Assembly (NCBI GenBank): GCA_958450365.1
Contig: CAUEEP010000732.1
Span: forward strand, 1,116,001-1,180,000
Origin: Mesorhabditis belari
Lineage: Eukaryota; Nematoda; Chromadorea; Rhabditida; Rhabditidae
Direction of reading: 5' to 3'
Length of the DNA: 64,000 bases
The notes under the pieces were generated by a model. The model made no database searches. It saw only the letters and a program-made list of their open reading frames with translations, and was not told where the DNA came from. Shown here piece after piece: positions 34,617-47,300 of this stretch. Position 1 is the stretch's first letter. Every line of letters begins with the position of its first letter. Made by a program: the position numbers and the translations under genes.

Positions 34617-37600
34617 ATGAAGATGCTCGTGGGATTGTTGGTGGCCGTGGCAATCACATTGTCGGAGGCTTCCATTCAAAAAGTCTCCATTAATGTAAGT
34701 TATAGATATTAGGAAAGCTTTTTTTATAAACAGAACAGATTTTAAAGCTTACTAGTGGAAGCGATTCAACATCTTTTTCAGGGCAGTACGATTTGCGGAG
34801 ATCGTTACATATCGGGAGTGACCGTGCAACTCTGGGAAGAGGACACTTGTGAGTTCTATATGTCGTAGCCGATTATGAATGAAATTTTTTGGCAAATCTT
34901 TTTAGTAGAGCAACCCTTTAATTTATGAGGACAATATTATATCTCTTGTAGCGTGAATTGGGGGGGTACCTTTGGGGTTAGGGTAGGGGTGGGGGGGGGG
35001 GGGAAGAGGGGGGGGGGGGGGCCAACCATCAAGTATTGGGTCAACGCAGAATCATAATATATGTTAAATTTTTAAAATTAGAAAGATTTAATAAAAAGAA
35101 AAAAAAATTAGAGCAAAAAAACTGTTTGTTCAAGAGGAAACTTTGAGGCCCCATAATTTTTTTTTCTTTTTATCCAATCTTTCTAATTTTAAAAATTTAA
35201 CATAATTATTAATGATTCTGCGTTGAATGATACCCAATACTTGATGGTTGGACGCTCCTAGACCCGCTCATTCATAATCGGCTACGGGGATCCCGCCGAT
35301 TTTGAATGAAACGTTGTAGCGCCGGTAATTTTTAACCTAAACTCACAAATTTGGTACCAATCGACGCAGAATTTAATTAGCTACAAGATGATATAATATT
35401 GTCCTCATACATTAAAGGGTTGCTCTACTAGAAAGATTTCCCAAAAAATTTTATTCATAATCGGCTACGACATATACAAAAAAGAAAAATGCTTATTATC
35501 GTTCTTTAACTAAACTCTAGGCTTGCAAGACTCAGCATGAATCAATTTTAGAACAATTTACTAGAGAGATTAAGTTGGTGCATACAATTTTTTTGCAAAA
35601 CGTTTTTTAAAAGCAATGTCTCCACGAAGAATGCTTATTACCATCCTTTAACTAAACTTCTAGGCTTGCCAGACTCAGCATCTATCAATTTAAACAACAA
35701 TTTCTATTTAAACTATTAAAAAGCTTGACTATTTCTCTGTAAATTCTTGTAAATTGCTTGAAATTCTTGAAAATAGTTGTTTTTGTTGATTTTCCAAGCC
35801 ACAAAGAGCAGCCAAAGCTCTGATGCTAAAGTCGTTCTTTCTTTAAACAAGTTTTGACACAGTTTGAACACAGTTTGAACACTTTCTTCAAAACAAACCT
35901 ATTTTGATACCAAAGATAGAGCACATTTGTTTGCATAAGTCTGTAAAATTTAAAAAAAAACGATCTGTTTAGCTAGGCGAGCTTTGAGCTTTCAAAAGCT
36001 TTCTCTCAAAAGCCATTTTGTAGCCATTTTGTAGAGAAATTATGAAGCTTTTTAATAGTTTAATATAGTTTAAGCTAAAACAAATTTTGAAAAGAAAAGA
36101 AAGCAAAAAAAGAAAGAAAAATTGCAAAGACTTCTGCACCAACTTAATATAAAAGAGCAGCTTTAGCAAAGGTATTATTCAATAGGGATAGAATCAAATT
36201 TAATAGGGATTCAATAGGCAATTTCAATAGGGTAAATTGGGTGCTACTGTATGCCAAAAGTATAGCAGTGTCTGTCCAAGCAGTGTCTACTATAGCAGTG
36301 TCTATCCGTTCGTCGATAGGTTTTTTGTCAGCCGTATTTGAGCCAAAAAAATTGAAATCTTATAATATAGTTGTTTGAAATAAAAAATCAAAAAATCAAA
36401 ACTGAATGGGAGTTCGGCGGATCGAACCCAGCTCGTGTTGGCCACAAGCGCGCTTTTGACTGCACTACGGCGACAGAGCTTTCAGCCAGAAAAACAGTTC
36501 AACGGGTTTTTCGGCTAGTAAATGATTAAAATCAAAAATGGTTTAGTTGATCCAGACGATTTGCTCGAAGAGGGGATCACCGCCAAAACAAACGGAACAT
36601 TCTCGGTGTCTGGCGTCACTGAAGAGGTGAGATTTGAGATGAGATCAAACTGATCAACTCTTTGTCCTCGTGTCTCTTTAAACTCTTGACTTACTGTATT
36701 TTTACAGTAATAACTATTTTAAGTAACTACCGTAAATACTGTAATAGTACCCCACCTCCATAATGACGGTGCGGAGTGTTGCGTAGTCTAGCTTTGAACG
36801 AGTTTTTCTTACCGTAAATACTGTAATAGTACCACACCCCCCTCGTACAGTCGCGTAGTCGCAAAAGTTTTTTAGTATTTTATTTTTTTCAAAGCGCCCG
36901 TACTTTCAAAAAATGCGTCTTTGGTATCAAAAAATAGCCCTGAATTTCAGCTATTTTTTTTGATACCTAAGCGCACATTATAGCATAAACCAGTGTCGAG
37001 AAAAACTCGTTCAAAGCTAGACTACGCAACACTCCGCACCGTCATTATGGGGGTGTGGTACTATTACAGTATTTACGGTAACTATAGTCCCCATAAATCT
37101 TTCAGACAACCTTAATCGAGCCCTATGCGCTCTTCATTCACAATTGTGATGTCAAGAATGCAGAGGTGAATTTTGTGATTGTATTAGGTTGAAAACTGAA
37201 TTGAGTTTTTTGTCTCATCGTTGCAAGCATTGAGAGGTTTATTTTGGTGGAAGAATTTACTGTATATAAAAGAGCAGTGTCTGTCTGTCTGTACGAGCAT
37301 TTTCTCGGTCTTGTTTTGACCTAAAACTTCTTTAGAAAGCTAAAAGTTCTTTAGAAAACCTTTGATATATTGTAACTACATTTTTGAGATCAATTTTTGC
37401 TCGAACTTTGGCTGTATTTGATTTTACATCTTGTAAAGCCAAAAATGGGTAGCTGATTGTGAGAAAAATTCATTAGAAATATTAGATTACTATTGGGTTG
37501 GTGAATTGAAAACTGCGGGACTTTGAACTAAAATTTATTGAACATAAAACCATGAATTCATTCGAAATAATTTCCATTATTATTGACGACTTCTGCCCAT

Positions 37601-38334
37601 TTTACAGGCAATTTGCGGATTCCTCTTTCGGATTTTGGTTTGTGTGTGAGACAAGTTTGAGACTCAAAAATGGAGGACTGGAGATGTCCCAGTTTGAGCA
37701 TTTGAGCACTTTCTTCAAAAGAAACCCATTTTCGTGTCAATGGAAAAGTTGTAGAGAATCAAAAATGAGGCTTATAGCCAAATTTCCAAAAAGATACACT
37801 TAGTAGTTTCGCTTAAAATGCAAGTTTAGTGAAAATTCGTAAATTTGGCATTTCTTGAAAACGAGTTTTTCAATCGTTCTGAAAATTTGGATATAAGCTT
37901 GATTTTTGATTCTCTACAACTTTTCCATTGACACCAAAATGGGTTTCTTTTGAAGAAAGTGTGAGAACTGGGACATATGACAATAGACCGCAGTTTTCAA
38001 TCCAGCAACCCAATCGATGGAGATTAGCCTTGATTTGCGGAGAAGTCAATAATCTGCGGAGAAGTCAATAATTGATAACTAAGATTAGGTTGAGGAAAAA
38101 ATCATTTTGTGATTGTAGAAAGTGTCTAAAGTGTTAAACAATTATCAACTTACAAAAGAAAAACACTCGAATAATCCAGTTAGATCCCGTAATTCAGTTT
38201 TCTAGAAATGTGTCCGTAGCACTCGATTCCCGATTGATAGAAAGTACATCAATGGTCCTGTTTATGAAATGAGTCTTGTGCAATTGAAGACACGACAAGG
38301 AGAAGACAAAGAAACGTGTCGTGAAAAAAAATGA
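34617..38334 (+). CDS. transthyretin-like (TTL) secreted protein (137 aa)
   Basis: Five exons: 34617-34694, 34782-34848, 36547-36626, 37106-37165, 38206-38334; total 414 nt, all phases matching. Signal peptide MKMLVGLLVAVAITLSEAS, then the TTL core: GSTICGDRYISGVTVQLWEE, FDPDDLLEEGITAKTNGTFS, VSGVTEE, EPYALFIHNCDV and KCVRSTRFPIDRKYING. This is the typical nematode TTL length and motif order (G..C...P..GV.V.LWE.D, D.DDLL..G.T...G.F.V.G, I..NC). Members are extracellular beta-sandwich proteins; some act as bridging or signalling factors. A second ATG two codons on would also fit. Introns 2-4 are swollen by mobile elements. Confidence 0.95.
34856..35477. mobile_element. foldback element with G-tract, in TTL intron
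   Basis: Inverted arms: TATGTCGTAGCCGATTATGA (34859) pairs with 35456-35474, and GTAGAGCAACCCTTTAAT with its complement near 35412-35432. An inner pair (CCAACCATCAAGTATTGGGT, 35022, with 35231-35252) surrounds a further palindrome. The strand asymmetry is a G-run at 34985-35021 in the left arm only. Confidence 0.8.
34985..35021 (+). repeat. poly-G tracts
   Basis: Two long runs of G separated by AAGA, unique in the window. A four-stranded G structure is possible, and this spot is prone to sequencing error. Confidence 0.9.
35573..36148. mobile_element. mariner-type MITE, TTAAGTTGGTGCA ends
   Basis: Both ends read TTAAGTTGGTGCA inward (35573; complement at 36136-36148), with long internal inverted arms of AAGC/GCTT-rich sequence. 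The ends resemble the mariner at 30249. It lies in TTL intron 2. Confidence 0.65.
36255..36500 (-). mobile_element. tRNA-derived SINE-like element
   Basis: Minus strand: head with CTGTCGCCGTAGTGCAGTCA and GCTGGGTTCGATCCGCCG (36420-36475); body with a GTCTATCCGTTCGTCGA tail side at 36298. Layout matches 52690-52930. Confidence 0.55.
36728..37080. mobile_element. MITE, TACCGTAAATACTGTAATAG ends, nested left end
   Basis: The right arm (37000-37080) is the near-perfect complement of 36728-36809 (80 bp, including GACGGTGCGGAGTGTTGCGT). A second left end starts at 36810 with its own TACCGTAAATACTG. A copy without the doubled end is at 48939-49216. Located in TTL intron 3. Confidence 0.9.
37493..38013. 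mobile_element. mariner-type MITE, TTGGGTTGGTGAATTGAAAA ends
   Basis: Outer ends pair as TTGGGTTG(G/C)TG(A/G)ATTGAAAAC, and inner arms pair (GTCAATGGAAAAGTTGTAGA at 37736 with 37910-37935). About 520 bp, in the last TTL intron. It partly overlaps an SINE-like tail (37258-37400) upstream only by proximity. Confidence 0.8.
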
Positions 38335-38901
38335 AAGAAATTGTGATAAATTTTGAGAAAAACTGATTGATTTATAACATTTCTAATTTTTGTTTTTGTT
38401 TTTGAGATGTACTTTGTGCTTAAAGCTGTAAAAAAAACCCTTTCTCCTACACTGAATTCTTTGTGAAATTCTTTGGGAAATTCTTTTTCTCTGTGAAATC
38501 ATTGCTTGACAAAAACTGAAGCTGTACACTAGAAAAAGTGCGTTTCTTTCTTTTCGCAGTTCGCAGAAAGTATACCCTTCATCTTTAAGCTGATTTCTTT
38601 ACTTTTCCCAAATTCAGCTCAAAATTCTAGAGCATCAGAGCAATCGAAAAAAGAAATATTTTTCTGAAAACTTTTAGAGTTTTTGCCATATTTGCACAGC
38701 CACAAATTGGGTACATAACGAGTAAAAAAGAGAGAAAAATGGATAAGAAAAGAGAGAAAAATGGACAAGAAAAGAGAAGGAAAAAGTTAGGGATTCAATG
38801 ATGTGAGTCTCGAATTTCCATCACCGTTCTCTCTTTCATCCCTACATATTTCTCTAACAAATAACTCATTCACGATCATTGATTCGATCTTTAAAGTGCC
38901 A
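38335..38901. promoter_or_regulatory. intergenic region upstream of channel gene A
   Basis: A/T-rich, no coding series. Near 38735-38780 a short AGAGAAAAATGGA(T/C)AAGAAA unit is doubled. An in-frame upstream ATG exists at 38803, but the start at 38902 gives a normal signal peptide. No core promoter motif is convincing. Confidence 0.35.
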
Positions 38902-41900
38902 ATGTTTTTCTTTTTCTTTCTATATGTTTGTGTCAATGGAGAATTTGATTACACCGAATATGGAGAATCTGGTGAGATTTCTTGTCCTTGACTTGTAGAT
39001 TTCTTGTCCTTGACTAGAGATTTCTTGTCCTTGACTGGTGAGATTTCTTGTCCTCTCAAAATGTAGATTGGCTTTTGGTCTTTTCCTGGTTTAGCGCTTT
39101 TTGTTTAGATTTGATATTCACAAAAAGTTTCTGGACTTGTTAGAAGCCAGACATTGTCATGGACTTTGACTTGCCCAGTTGAACGAGTAGCGTTTACAAT
39201 TTACAGAGTAGCCGTACAACAATTTACAGAGTAGCCGTACAACAATTTGTACAACCATTTACAGAGTAGCCGCAAATTATCGTCTCGCAGTTTTTAGGCT
39301 AGATCTAAGCTGTCGCTTCACAAACCGGTTTAACTCCTTTTTAATCTGAAAATTGCGATAATTTTTTTATGGAGAATTTCCTTATACAAACAAGCTAAAA
39401 AAAGATTTCATTGGGATCGAACCTGAGACTAACCAAGCCAAACGTTGCACAACTAGGCAGATCGGACGCCAGGACGCACTACCACTCTCGGCCACGCGGT
39501 AGCATGTATTCTTTAATTTAGCTTTCAAGGAAAAACGGTCAAGCTATGTGTCAAATATTATAAGATTTTTGGATACTTAGGTAAAAAGTTAGGTTTGTAA
39601 TGTCAAACTTTCAACTCGATCGGCTCAGCCGTTTTTTCTAAAATCGCATAACATACTATCTCGCTTATAATAAGTAGGATTGTAGGATGTTTTTGGGCTT
39701 TTTATTAAAAGCTAAGAAGATGCGCTCAGAACAATCCTTGGCTTCGTGCGATTCAAGCTCTTTCCTGCACAATTCAAGCTCTTTCCTGCGCAATTCAAAG
39801 CTTATTCAAGCTCTTTATAGTTCATTTTCAAAATGAAATCGATTTTCTCGCTTTTTTTTGATAAATTTAAGCTTTAAGAGTAACATTTGGTTAATTCTTT
39901 AATTGAAATCTGAGATTAACCGATAAAATTTGCCATTTTAAATGCCAGCTAAGGATTTTTTAGACGCATCTTTCAAGCCTTTAATAAAAATCTCAAAAGC
40001 ATCCTATAATTTGTATAAAGAAATTTTTGCGTAGAAAAGCGGTAGCCTTTTTTTTTTGAAAGCGCCTTAATCACGAGGAACACACTCAACATTGGTGGTT
40101 CCAAAGCCATTTCATTCGCGCCGAATCAATCCCAGCTTTTCGTCTAGCTTTTATCGGCTGGCTTAGCTTGACTTAAAAGCAAATCTGATTTTGATACTTG
40201 AGACTAGGACCTTGAGGCTGACTTTTGTCTAGCTTAGCTTTCACTATCGGATTCTAAAGTTGGTTGACCGTTGAAAGCTCCATATCACGTTTACGATTAA
40301 ATTTCAGCCGAATACTCAAACTACCTCAATCAAGCAACAGCGATTCGACAAGAGGTTTTCACAACGAGGAATTATGATCGATATCTTGTACCAATTTTTG
40401 GACAAATCCCTTCAAATTACACAAGTTTTTTTTGATTCAAATGAAATCAATTAAAAAAAAGGATTTCAGTGAGCCAAACAGAGCGATTAAATGTCCATTT
40501 CATGCTTTATTATTGTAAACTTTTCAATTTGGTTTGTTTAGAAAAGATTTTTTTCATAAGGTAAAAGAAATTCAGGATGCCGAGAGTCAGATTTTCAGTG
40601 CTGAAGTCGAGTTGAAGACGGTGAGGTTTTCAGCTTTTCGAGACGAACTTGAAATTGACTTTTTCATCTAAGTTTAGCTAAACAGTTAAGCAGCTAAAGA
40701 GTTAAACAGCTAAACAGTTAAACAGCTAAACAGCTAAGCAGCTAAACAGTTAAACAGCTAAACAGCTAAACAGCTAAACAGCTAAACAAGAGCTGCTTCT
40801 TGAGAAGCACACCCTTTTTTGCATTCAATTTAACATGCGAGTTTGGCTTAGTGCAATAGGTTTACTGCAGATGATTGTAGATTACTATCATGCCAGTTTC
40901 TTGGCTTGGAATTTTGTTCCACAAACAGCCTTGACAAATTTTCTGTCGATTACTGTAGTAGACTTATCGTAATGAGTCTAGACTTGGCGCGATCCCCGTC
41001 TCGTGTGGAATCCATCAAGATTCGGAGGCGTTGCTGTGATTTACATTTCCCCAGATCTACTGTGGATTCCCGATGCACAAATAGGCAATGCGTTCGTTTT
41101 AAAAACGTATGGAAAGATACTGGAAATTGTAGAAAAGTTCTCGATCCGGTGAACGGGAACACGATGCCCGTTGCCCAATTGCACAGCAATGGGATGGTCT
41201 TTATGACAACGGTGTTTTATGTGGAAACAAGCTGCCAAATCAATGTGGGCTTTTCGAAATTTAAAGACTATTTAGTTTACCAACTGTATCCTGAAGCTAG
41301 ACGTTTACAGTACTATGAAGAACTTTTAGGCCAACAAATTCCCGTTCGATAAGCAGAACTGCACCCTCAGCATTCTTTCGCTTGGCCTCGATCAGTCAGT
41401 CGGTTCTTTGGTTACTTAAAGATATATAGCTTTTCAGAAAGTACATCTCGCTTGGAGTTGAGGTCGATAGAGGACCGAAGACATTAGGGGTTTGTTCTCT
41501 TAGAGTTAACTATTGCAGAGTTAACTGTTGCAGAGTTAACTACTCCTGCAGAGTTAACTACTCCTGGTTACTCCTGGCTGATTTTCCAGGCCAGTTAAAG
41601 TTGGACAAAGCCAGCCAGCAAAAACCAAATTCAAGCAGCCCATGAGCTTGGCCTGGCTTACAGTTATTCTTTGAGTGACTCAATCGTTTACTAGGATGTA
41701 GAATTTGAAGCAAAAGCAAACAAGGCTTTTGTTTTGCTAGTGATTAATTATTTTTTCCTAGTGTCGATAAGGACTGTAATGACCTTAAAAAAATGGTATT
41801 TGTGTGTTTTTCAAAAACGCAAAATAGTTTGTCGGTAGCGGGAATCGAACCCAAAACGTCTGGTTCTATAGTCCGGGACACTATCCTCTAGCCCACCACT

Positions 41901-43606
41901 GCCCTTTGTTCCCTGGCATGTGATGCGGTTTTAGGGGACAATTTCGGGTTTTCGATTGATCGAAGCTATTCATTTAATTGTGCTTACCAATTGTAACTCG
42001 ATCAGGCAATCTTATCTAATCTAGATTTTGCCACAATTCACAATTCTCTTCAGGGAAACGGCGAATGGGTGATCGTTGACGCGATTCCGATGCGTTACGA
42101 ATCCGTGAGCCTTTCCGCTAACTTGGAAGTGGTAAAGCTTAAAAACAGTTTGAAAAGCACAAAGCAAAAGCATTCCAGACCGGTTTTTTCATCTTGATCA
42201 ACCGTGTGCCCAATTTCTACGTTTACGTGATCGCTCTACCGTGTTTCATCTTAACGATGCTTTCAATTGTGGGAATGTTTTGGTCACCGAATATCAAGAA
42301 AGAGCAATTAACAAAAGTTAGATAGAAATTGAAGAGTGAAATTTGAAGATTTCAGTTGAGTATCGGTTTGACAAGTCTCGTCTCGATGACAGTTTTGTTG
42401 GACATGTTGGCAAGGGCGATTCCGAAGACTCAAGTTTTTCCATTGTTAGGTAGGAATGCTTTTATGAGTCAAAGGGGGTTTTAAAGCCATCAAAGTTGTC
42501 TAGCCCAAGTCTCCTTGGGCCAATTTGGCACCAACCTTGCGCCCAATGGCAGCTTTTGTCCCAGTTGGTGATTTTCTGGGTATATTAGGCCAGGGTCAGG
42601 TTTTGTCTCATACATGCGTTAGGACAAGGACTTTAGGTACTTTAGGACCAGGCAAAGATATTTTAGTATATTTTAGACTAGCTTGAAGCCTCAAGTCAAG
42701 CCAGGACTAACCCGGGATCAGTTATCTGCTACTGTCCACGGGATTCGAATCCACGATGTCTTGCTTACAGGCGAACGCTCTACAAATAATCTATAGAGTG
42801 ATCTATGGAAGCCTATGCCTAAGCCTGAGCCTGAGCCTAAGCTTATTGACGAATTAAAAGAAGAAAATGAAGAGAATACTCCGAGTTTTCGATATTATTT
42901 TGATCTTAATGAAAGCTTGAAAGCTCTTAATGAATACTAATAGTTAAATCAACAAATTTATGTACATATTGGTGAGGTTTTTGATTTCTTTAGCTAATAT
43001 AATCAATATAATAACTGATCTAGTTGACGTTAAAACCGAAGACATTCAGAGGATCAATTAACCAATTAAATTAATCACAGTACTCTCTTCATTTTCTTCT
43101 TTTAATTCAACAATAAGCATTCATTCAATAATTTTGCTGCACCCTGTACATCGATATGAATCCTATCGCCGCCAGGGTATGGCCTTATGCCTTACTGTTT
43201 GACCAAGGGGTTAGTATCTGGCCTTCTTCTTTCAGGTGCCTGGGGTTGGCTTGACCCAGATCTGGTTAATTGATCCTTGAGCCAGTTTGGCACACGCTGA
43301 CAATGAGCTCTGGCTTTTGCTCTGCAAAAATGTGGCCTTCTTCTTTCAGGTGTCTATGTGGTGAGTTGTGTTGGTATCACTTCTTTGGCATGCGTTGTCG
43401 TTGTGATGCATTCATTGCCGAATCCGGAAAGACTCTCGAAAAAGGAAATGGGGAAAATGGAAGATGCGGATAAATTGAAGAGTTGGTCTCGTTTAATCGT
43501 CGATGTAATAAAAAGTACAATATTGAGACGGAATTTCTTTTTCTTAGCCGTTTTTCAATCGCTCAACATTATCGGATTTATCGTTTTATTGTCGTTTTGG
43601 GATTGA
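38902..43606 (+). CDS. Cys-loop ligand-gated ion channel subunit A (399 aa)
   Basis: Twelve exons: 38902-38971, 40308-40424, 40470-40531, 40576-40620, 40982-41091, 41133-41244, 41330-41394, 41438-41489, 42054-42131, 42179-42316, 42356-42449, 43350-43606; 1200 nt. Order: signal peptide MFFFFFLYVCVNG; extracellular domain with TWRDPRLVWNPSRFGGVAVI and LLWIPDAQIGNA (the WxPD region of pentameric channels); Cys-loop CQINANKFPFDKQNC with exactly 13 residues between cysteines; M1 VYVIALPCFILTMLSIVGMF; M2 SIGLTSLVSMTVLLDMLARA then IPKTQVFPLLG; M3 VVSCVGITSLACVVVVM; short loop of about 45 residues; M4 near FFFLAVFQSLNIIGFIVLL. nAChR-like in M2-M3 linker but has no vicinal cysteine pair in loop C, so not a classical alpha subunit. 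Plasma-membrane pentamer; ligand unknown. Confidence 0.93.
39385..39680 (-). mobile_element. tRNA-derived SINE-like element
   Basis: Second copy of the 24840-25175 element: identical architecture with head (GTGGCCGAGAGTGGTAGTGC, GGTTCGATCCCAATG) and body (GGCTGAGCCGATCGAGTTGA). It lies in intron 1 of channel gene A. Confidence 0.7.
40675..40792. repeat. 8-bp tandem repeat CAGCTAAA
   Basis: About fourteen units of CAGCTAAA/CAGTTAAA in an intron of channel gene A. Confidence 0.95.
41831..41903 (-). repeat. tRNA-like sequence (SINE head)
   Basis: Minus strand: GTGGGCTAGAGGATAGTGTC resembles a D arm, and GGGTTCGATTCCCGCTACCG a T arm. Acceptor halves (GGGCAGT / GCTACCGAC) do not pair, so not a functional tRNA. 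It is in an intron of channel gene A. Confidence 0.5.
42440..42790. repeat. intron block shared with channel gene B
   Basis: From CTTTTATGAGTCAAAGGGGG onward, 300 bp closely match 50900-51195 in the equivalent intron of gene B, including AAGTTGTCTAGCCCAAGT and CTGCTACTGTCCACGGGATT. The last part carries a tRNA-like B box (GGGATTCGAATCC). Confidence 0.9.
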
Positions 43607-44367
43607 TTTATTTGGAGATTTTGTGATGAATAAATTTCTACGGAAAGAGAATTGTTTATTGTGGTTTTTAAGTGCGCAAAGTTTGCCAAAATGCCGAAAA
43701 AACGTAGACCTATTGTCGTCTGGATCTTTTTGAAAAGTATTTGAGCGAAAATTGTTTTTGGATTACTGTAGAAGACTACAGTACAGATTACAGTATCTCA
43801 AAGCTACGGTACCTCAAAGCTACGGTACCTCAAAGTATCCCTTGTTTTTTGAGTGAATTCAAATGAAGCTTTGTTTTAAAAGCAGATCTCAATTGATTTT
43901 TTAATTGCAAGATGACTGGAGGACGCTTTTTTTCAAAACGATTTTCGTAAACTACTTAAGCCAGTTTTAGTGTGTTTACAATGCTCATAAGCATCTAATC
44001 TTTAGATGATTCGACTCGTCTTTCTAAGCTCTATAAGATGTGCTATACAGGATATCGAGAGCTCCAATCGGCTCCTTGTTAGACAAAGCTAAACCCGTTG
44101 ATTAGTACAAATTCAAGAATGTAACCATCAACAAAATGCCGATTTCAGGTTTAATTTCATCGTTCCTATTGCCCGTCAAAAAGAACTAATATTTGCTCGC
44201 AGGAAAACTGAAAAAGAAAAGGGTGAGGTAGGAGATTGTTTGAAAAAAAGACGATAAGAATCTCGAATTACATTTTTTTTTCATTTTCTTTCCTCCATCC
44301 ATCTCCTCTTTAATCATTTGAGCTTTTTTGAGTAGTTTTTGTCGTTCATTGGTATCAGTAAGTTTAA
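43607..44367. other. intergenic region between channel genes A and B
   Basis: Low-complexity A/T-rich spacer. A CAAAGCTACGGTACCT unit is doubled at 43798-43830. No exon-like series seen. Confidence 0.5.
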
Positions 44368-47300
44368 ATGCTCATTTTTCTTGTTATTCTGAAATTTTGT
44401 GCACTCGTTAATGGACAATTTGATTACACGGAGAATGGGGATTCAGGTGAGGAAATGGATGTAGAGTGGACCAAGGAATGCTCGAGTCACATCGCTGATT
44501 TCACAGATCAGTCAGCTACGGTTGAGTTGGCTAGAATTTGTCGAATACAGCAAAATTTAATGCAAAAATTGTTGGAAAAGGGAAGCACTATATGCCCAAG
44601 CGGTTTTGCCAGATGGCGAGCGATTGTGCCGGTGACACAAAGAACACCTCGCCAGCCTTTGGGATTTCTCCTTTGCTTTGTAGATTGCACAAAAATGGAT
44701 CTTGAGCTGTAAAATTTGTACCCTAGGGTTTTCGAGGTTGGCGAATCGATTGACGGCGTTCGTTTTGTCGTACCGCATCTTTTCTAATTCTTTATATCGC
44801 AAAAAAAATACAGCAACACAGCTTTTCAAGCACTTCTAAATGTCAGACAAGGGTATTTAGTAGAGAAAATATTACAGTAATCTGTTTCGATTTATCCTTA
44901 AAATCTTATTATATCAGAAACCAAGAACAAAAGAATTTTTGCAGAATTCTGTGTTATTTTGTTAACAAACTTTTACATAAATTTGTGGAAACTTATCGTA
45001 TTTCCTCTAATAGCCGTGCACCAAAAGCTTTGCCTAAATTCCTCGAAATCTCGAGAGCCGCTTATCAGAACCTATTGATGTGAGTGTCGGAAAATGTAGC
45101 TGACCATGAGATCTAGTGGGGGATTTGAGTGTTGAGCTTCTGTGACAAACTTTGGAAAGCCGTAAAATAGTCATCAACTCGGCTCGGGTGCACTACTATT
45201 AGAGAGAATACGATAGTCAAATTTGATGCGTTTATTTGGAACAAACTAGTTAGGAGAGAAGGATATTGTGACTGAACCCTTGAATACAGCTTATTTAATG
45301 TGACGGAAAAAAATGGGTGCTGTATTTTCCCTAATAGTAGTGCGCCAAAAGCTTTACCTAAATTGCTCGAAATCTCGGGAACCGCTTATCAGAACCTATC
45401 GATGTGGGGTCGGAAAATGTAGCTGACGATGAGATCTTGACAATGATTAGAGTGTTGAGCTTCTGTGAAAACTTTGGAAGCCATAAAATAGTCATCAACT
45501 CAACTCGCTGCGGTGCACTACTATTAGAGAAAATACGGTAGCATCTTTTAAAAAAAGCTTCCAAATTCTAGATTCAGATTTAAAGAAGTGATTCCATTTT
45601 TAAGCACAAACTACTATTTAGTAACACTTTTTTCAAGTATTAAAACCAAAAATTTCCAGCCGAATACTCTAAATTCATGAATCGCGCGACGAAAATCCGA
45701 AACGAATTGTTTACAACGAGAAAATACGACAAATATTTGGCGCCCGTTTTCTTGCCACTCAGAGATTCGACTGATGAACGGGGAAATCTACTTGAAGGAT
45801 CGTTTTCAGGCAGTAAAGTGCCAAAGCTCAACATCAATTTCATGTTGTATTACTTGAAACTCTTCAATTTGGTAAGAGAATAGATTAAAGTCGAAACTTT
45901 TGTCAAGAGATCAGATTAACCTCGAAATTTAGGATGCTGAGAGTCAAATCTTCAGCGCCACGGTTGAATTCAAAATGGTAAGCGATCTGTGTCAATGATT
46001 TCTTGTACTTTTTGTTTACAAATGTAAATGCACCCTTTCTGGTACAGTAAAAGATGTTTACTTACTAAAATTACTTATTTTTTACTAAAGAGTGAGCTAG
46101 AAGAGGTGTGTTTACAAGTTGCAAGAAGGAACAAAGTCTAGAAGCTGGCTCACAGTCCAGAAACTGGCTCACAGTCTAGAAGCTGGCTCACAGTCCAGAA
46201 GCTGGCTCACAGTCCAGAAGCTGGCTCACAGTCCAGAACAAAGTCCAGAAACAGTTCACAAAACTATCGTAACTCTAATAGTTAGAATTCAATTTGAATT
46301 TAAATTCAATTGAATTCAGAATTGGCGAGATCCAAGACTAGCATGGAAGCAGGAAAAATTTGGTGGACTTGACTCGATCTATATTGGAACTGACATTTTA
46401 TGGATACCGGATGCACGTGTGGGAAATGCGTAAGTGTTATGAAGAGCTTTTTGCTTTAAAATTACTACTTAAAAACTTTCCAAAGTGATTTGAAAGAGAA
46501 ATAAAAGAGAGAATTGAGCTATCTTTCAAATGATTGAGATTTCTCTTACACTCAGAGATTCGACAACTTTCAACTTTCTACCGCAACCCTCAGCTTTTAT
46601 CTCTCTTTTCATTTGATTCTTTTAGTGTTCATGACGAGATCTTTACGCTAAAGTTTGAGTTTTCAATCGCTTAAACGATTCTAACGTTTGAGTACTAAGT
46701 TTTGCACTTTTCATTGCATTATCTTGAGCCTTAAACTATCATAATTGTGTGTCACTCTGTAGAATAATCTGCGAGAACGAAAGCCGGTATTTTAAAATAT
46801 TGAGCATATAAAGAAAACCGCTAAACAGATTATTCTGAAATTTTAGTTGTAGACTTAACTTTTTGTGCGCTATCTTTTTTTATTTTGTCATTAAAATAGG
46901 TTACATTGGAAGAAAGGATTCAAATCGTATCGTATTTTCTCTAATAGTCGTGCACCAAAAGCTTTGCCTAAATTCCTCGAAATCTCGAGAATCGCTTATC
47001 AGAACCTATTGATGTGAGGTCGGAAAATGTAGCTGACGATGAGATCTAGTGGGGGATTTGAGTGTTGAGCTTCTGGGAAAACTTTGGAAGCCGTAAATTG
47101 TCATCAACTCGGCTCGGCACTACTATTAGATAGTCAAGTTTGATGCGTTTATTTGGAACAAACTAGTTAGGAGAGAAGGATATTGTGACTGAACCCTTGA
47201 ATACAGCTTATTTAATGTGACGGAAAAAAATGGGTGCTGTATTTCCCCTAATAGTAGTGGACCAAAAGCTTTGCCTAAATTCCTCGAAATCTCGAGAATC

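Noticed and set aside
41395..42053. Apparent phase clash between the 65-nt Cys-loop exon and the 78-nt GNGEW exon in all three channels
   Set aside because: Resolved: an additional exon of 52 nt (A: 41438-41489, B: 49459-49510) or 55 nt (C: 56738-56684) lies between and restores the frame.
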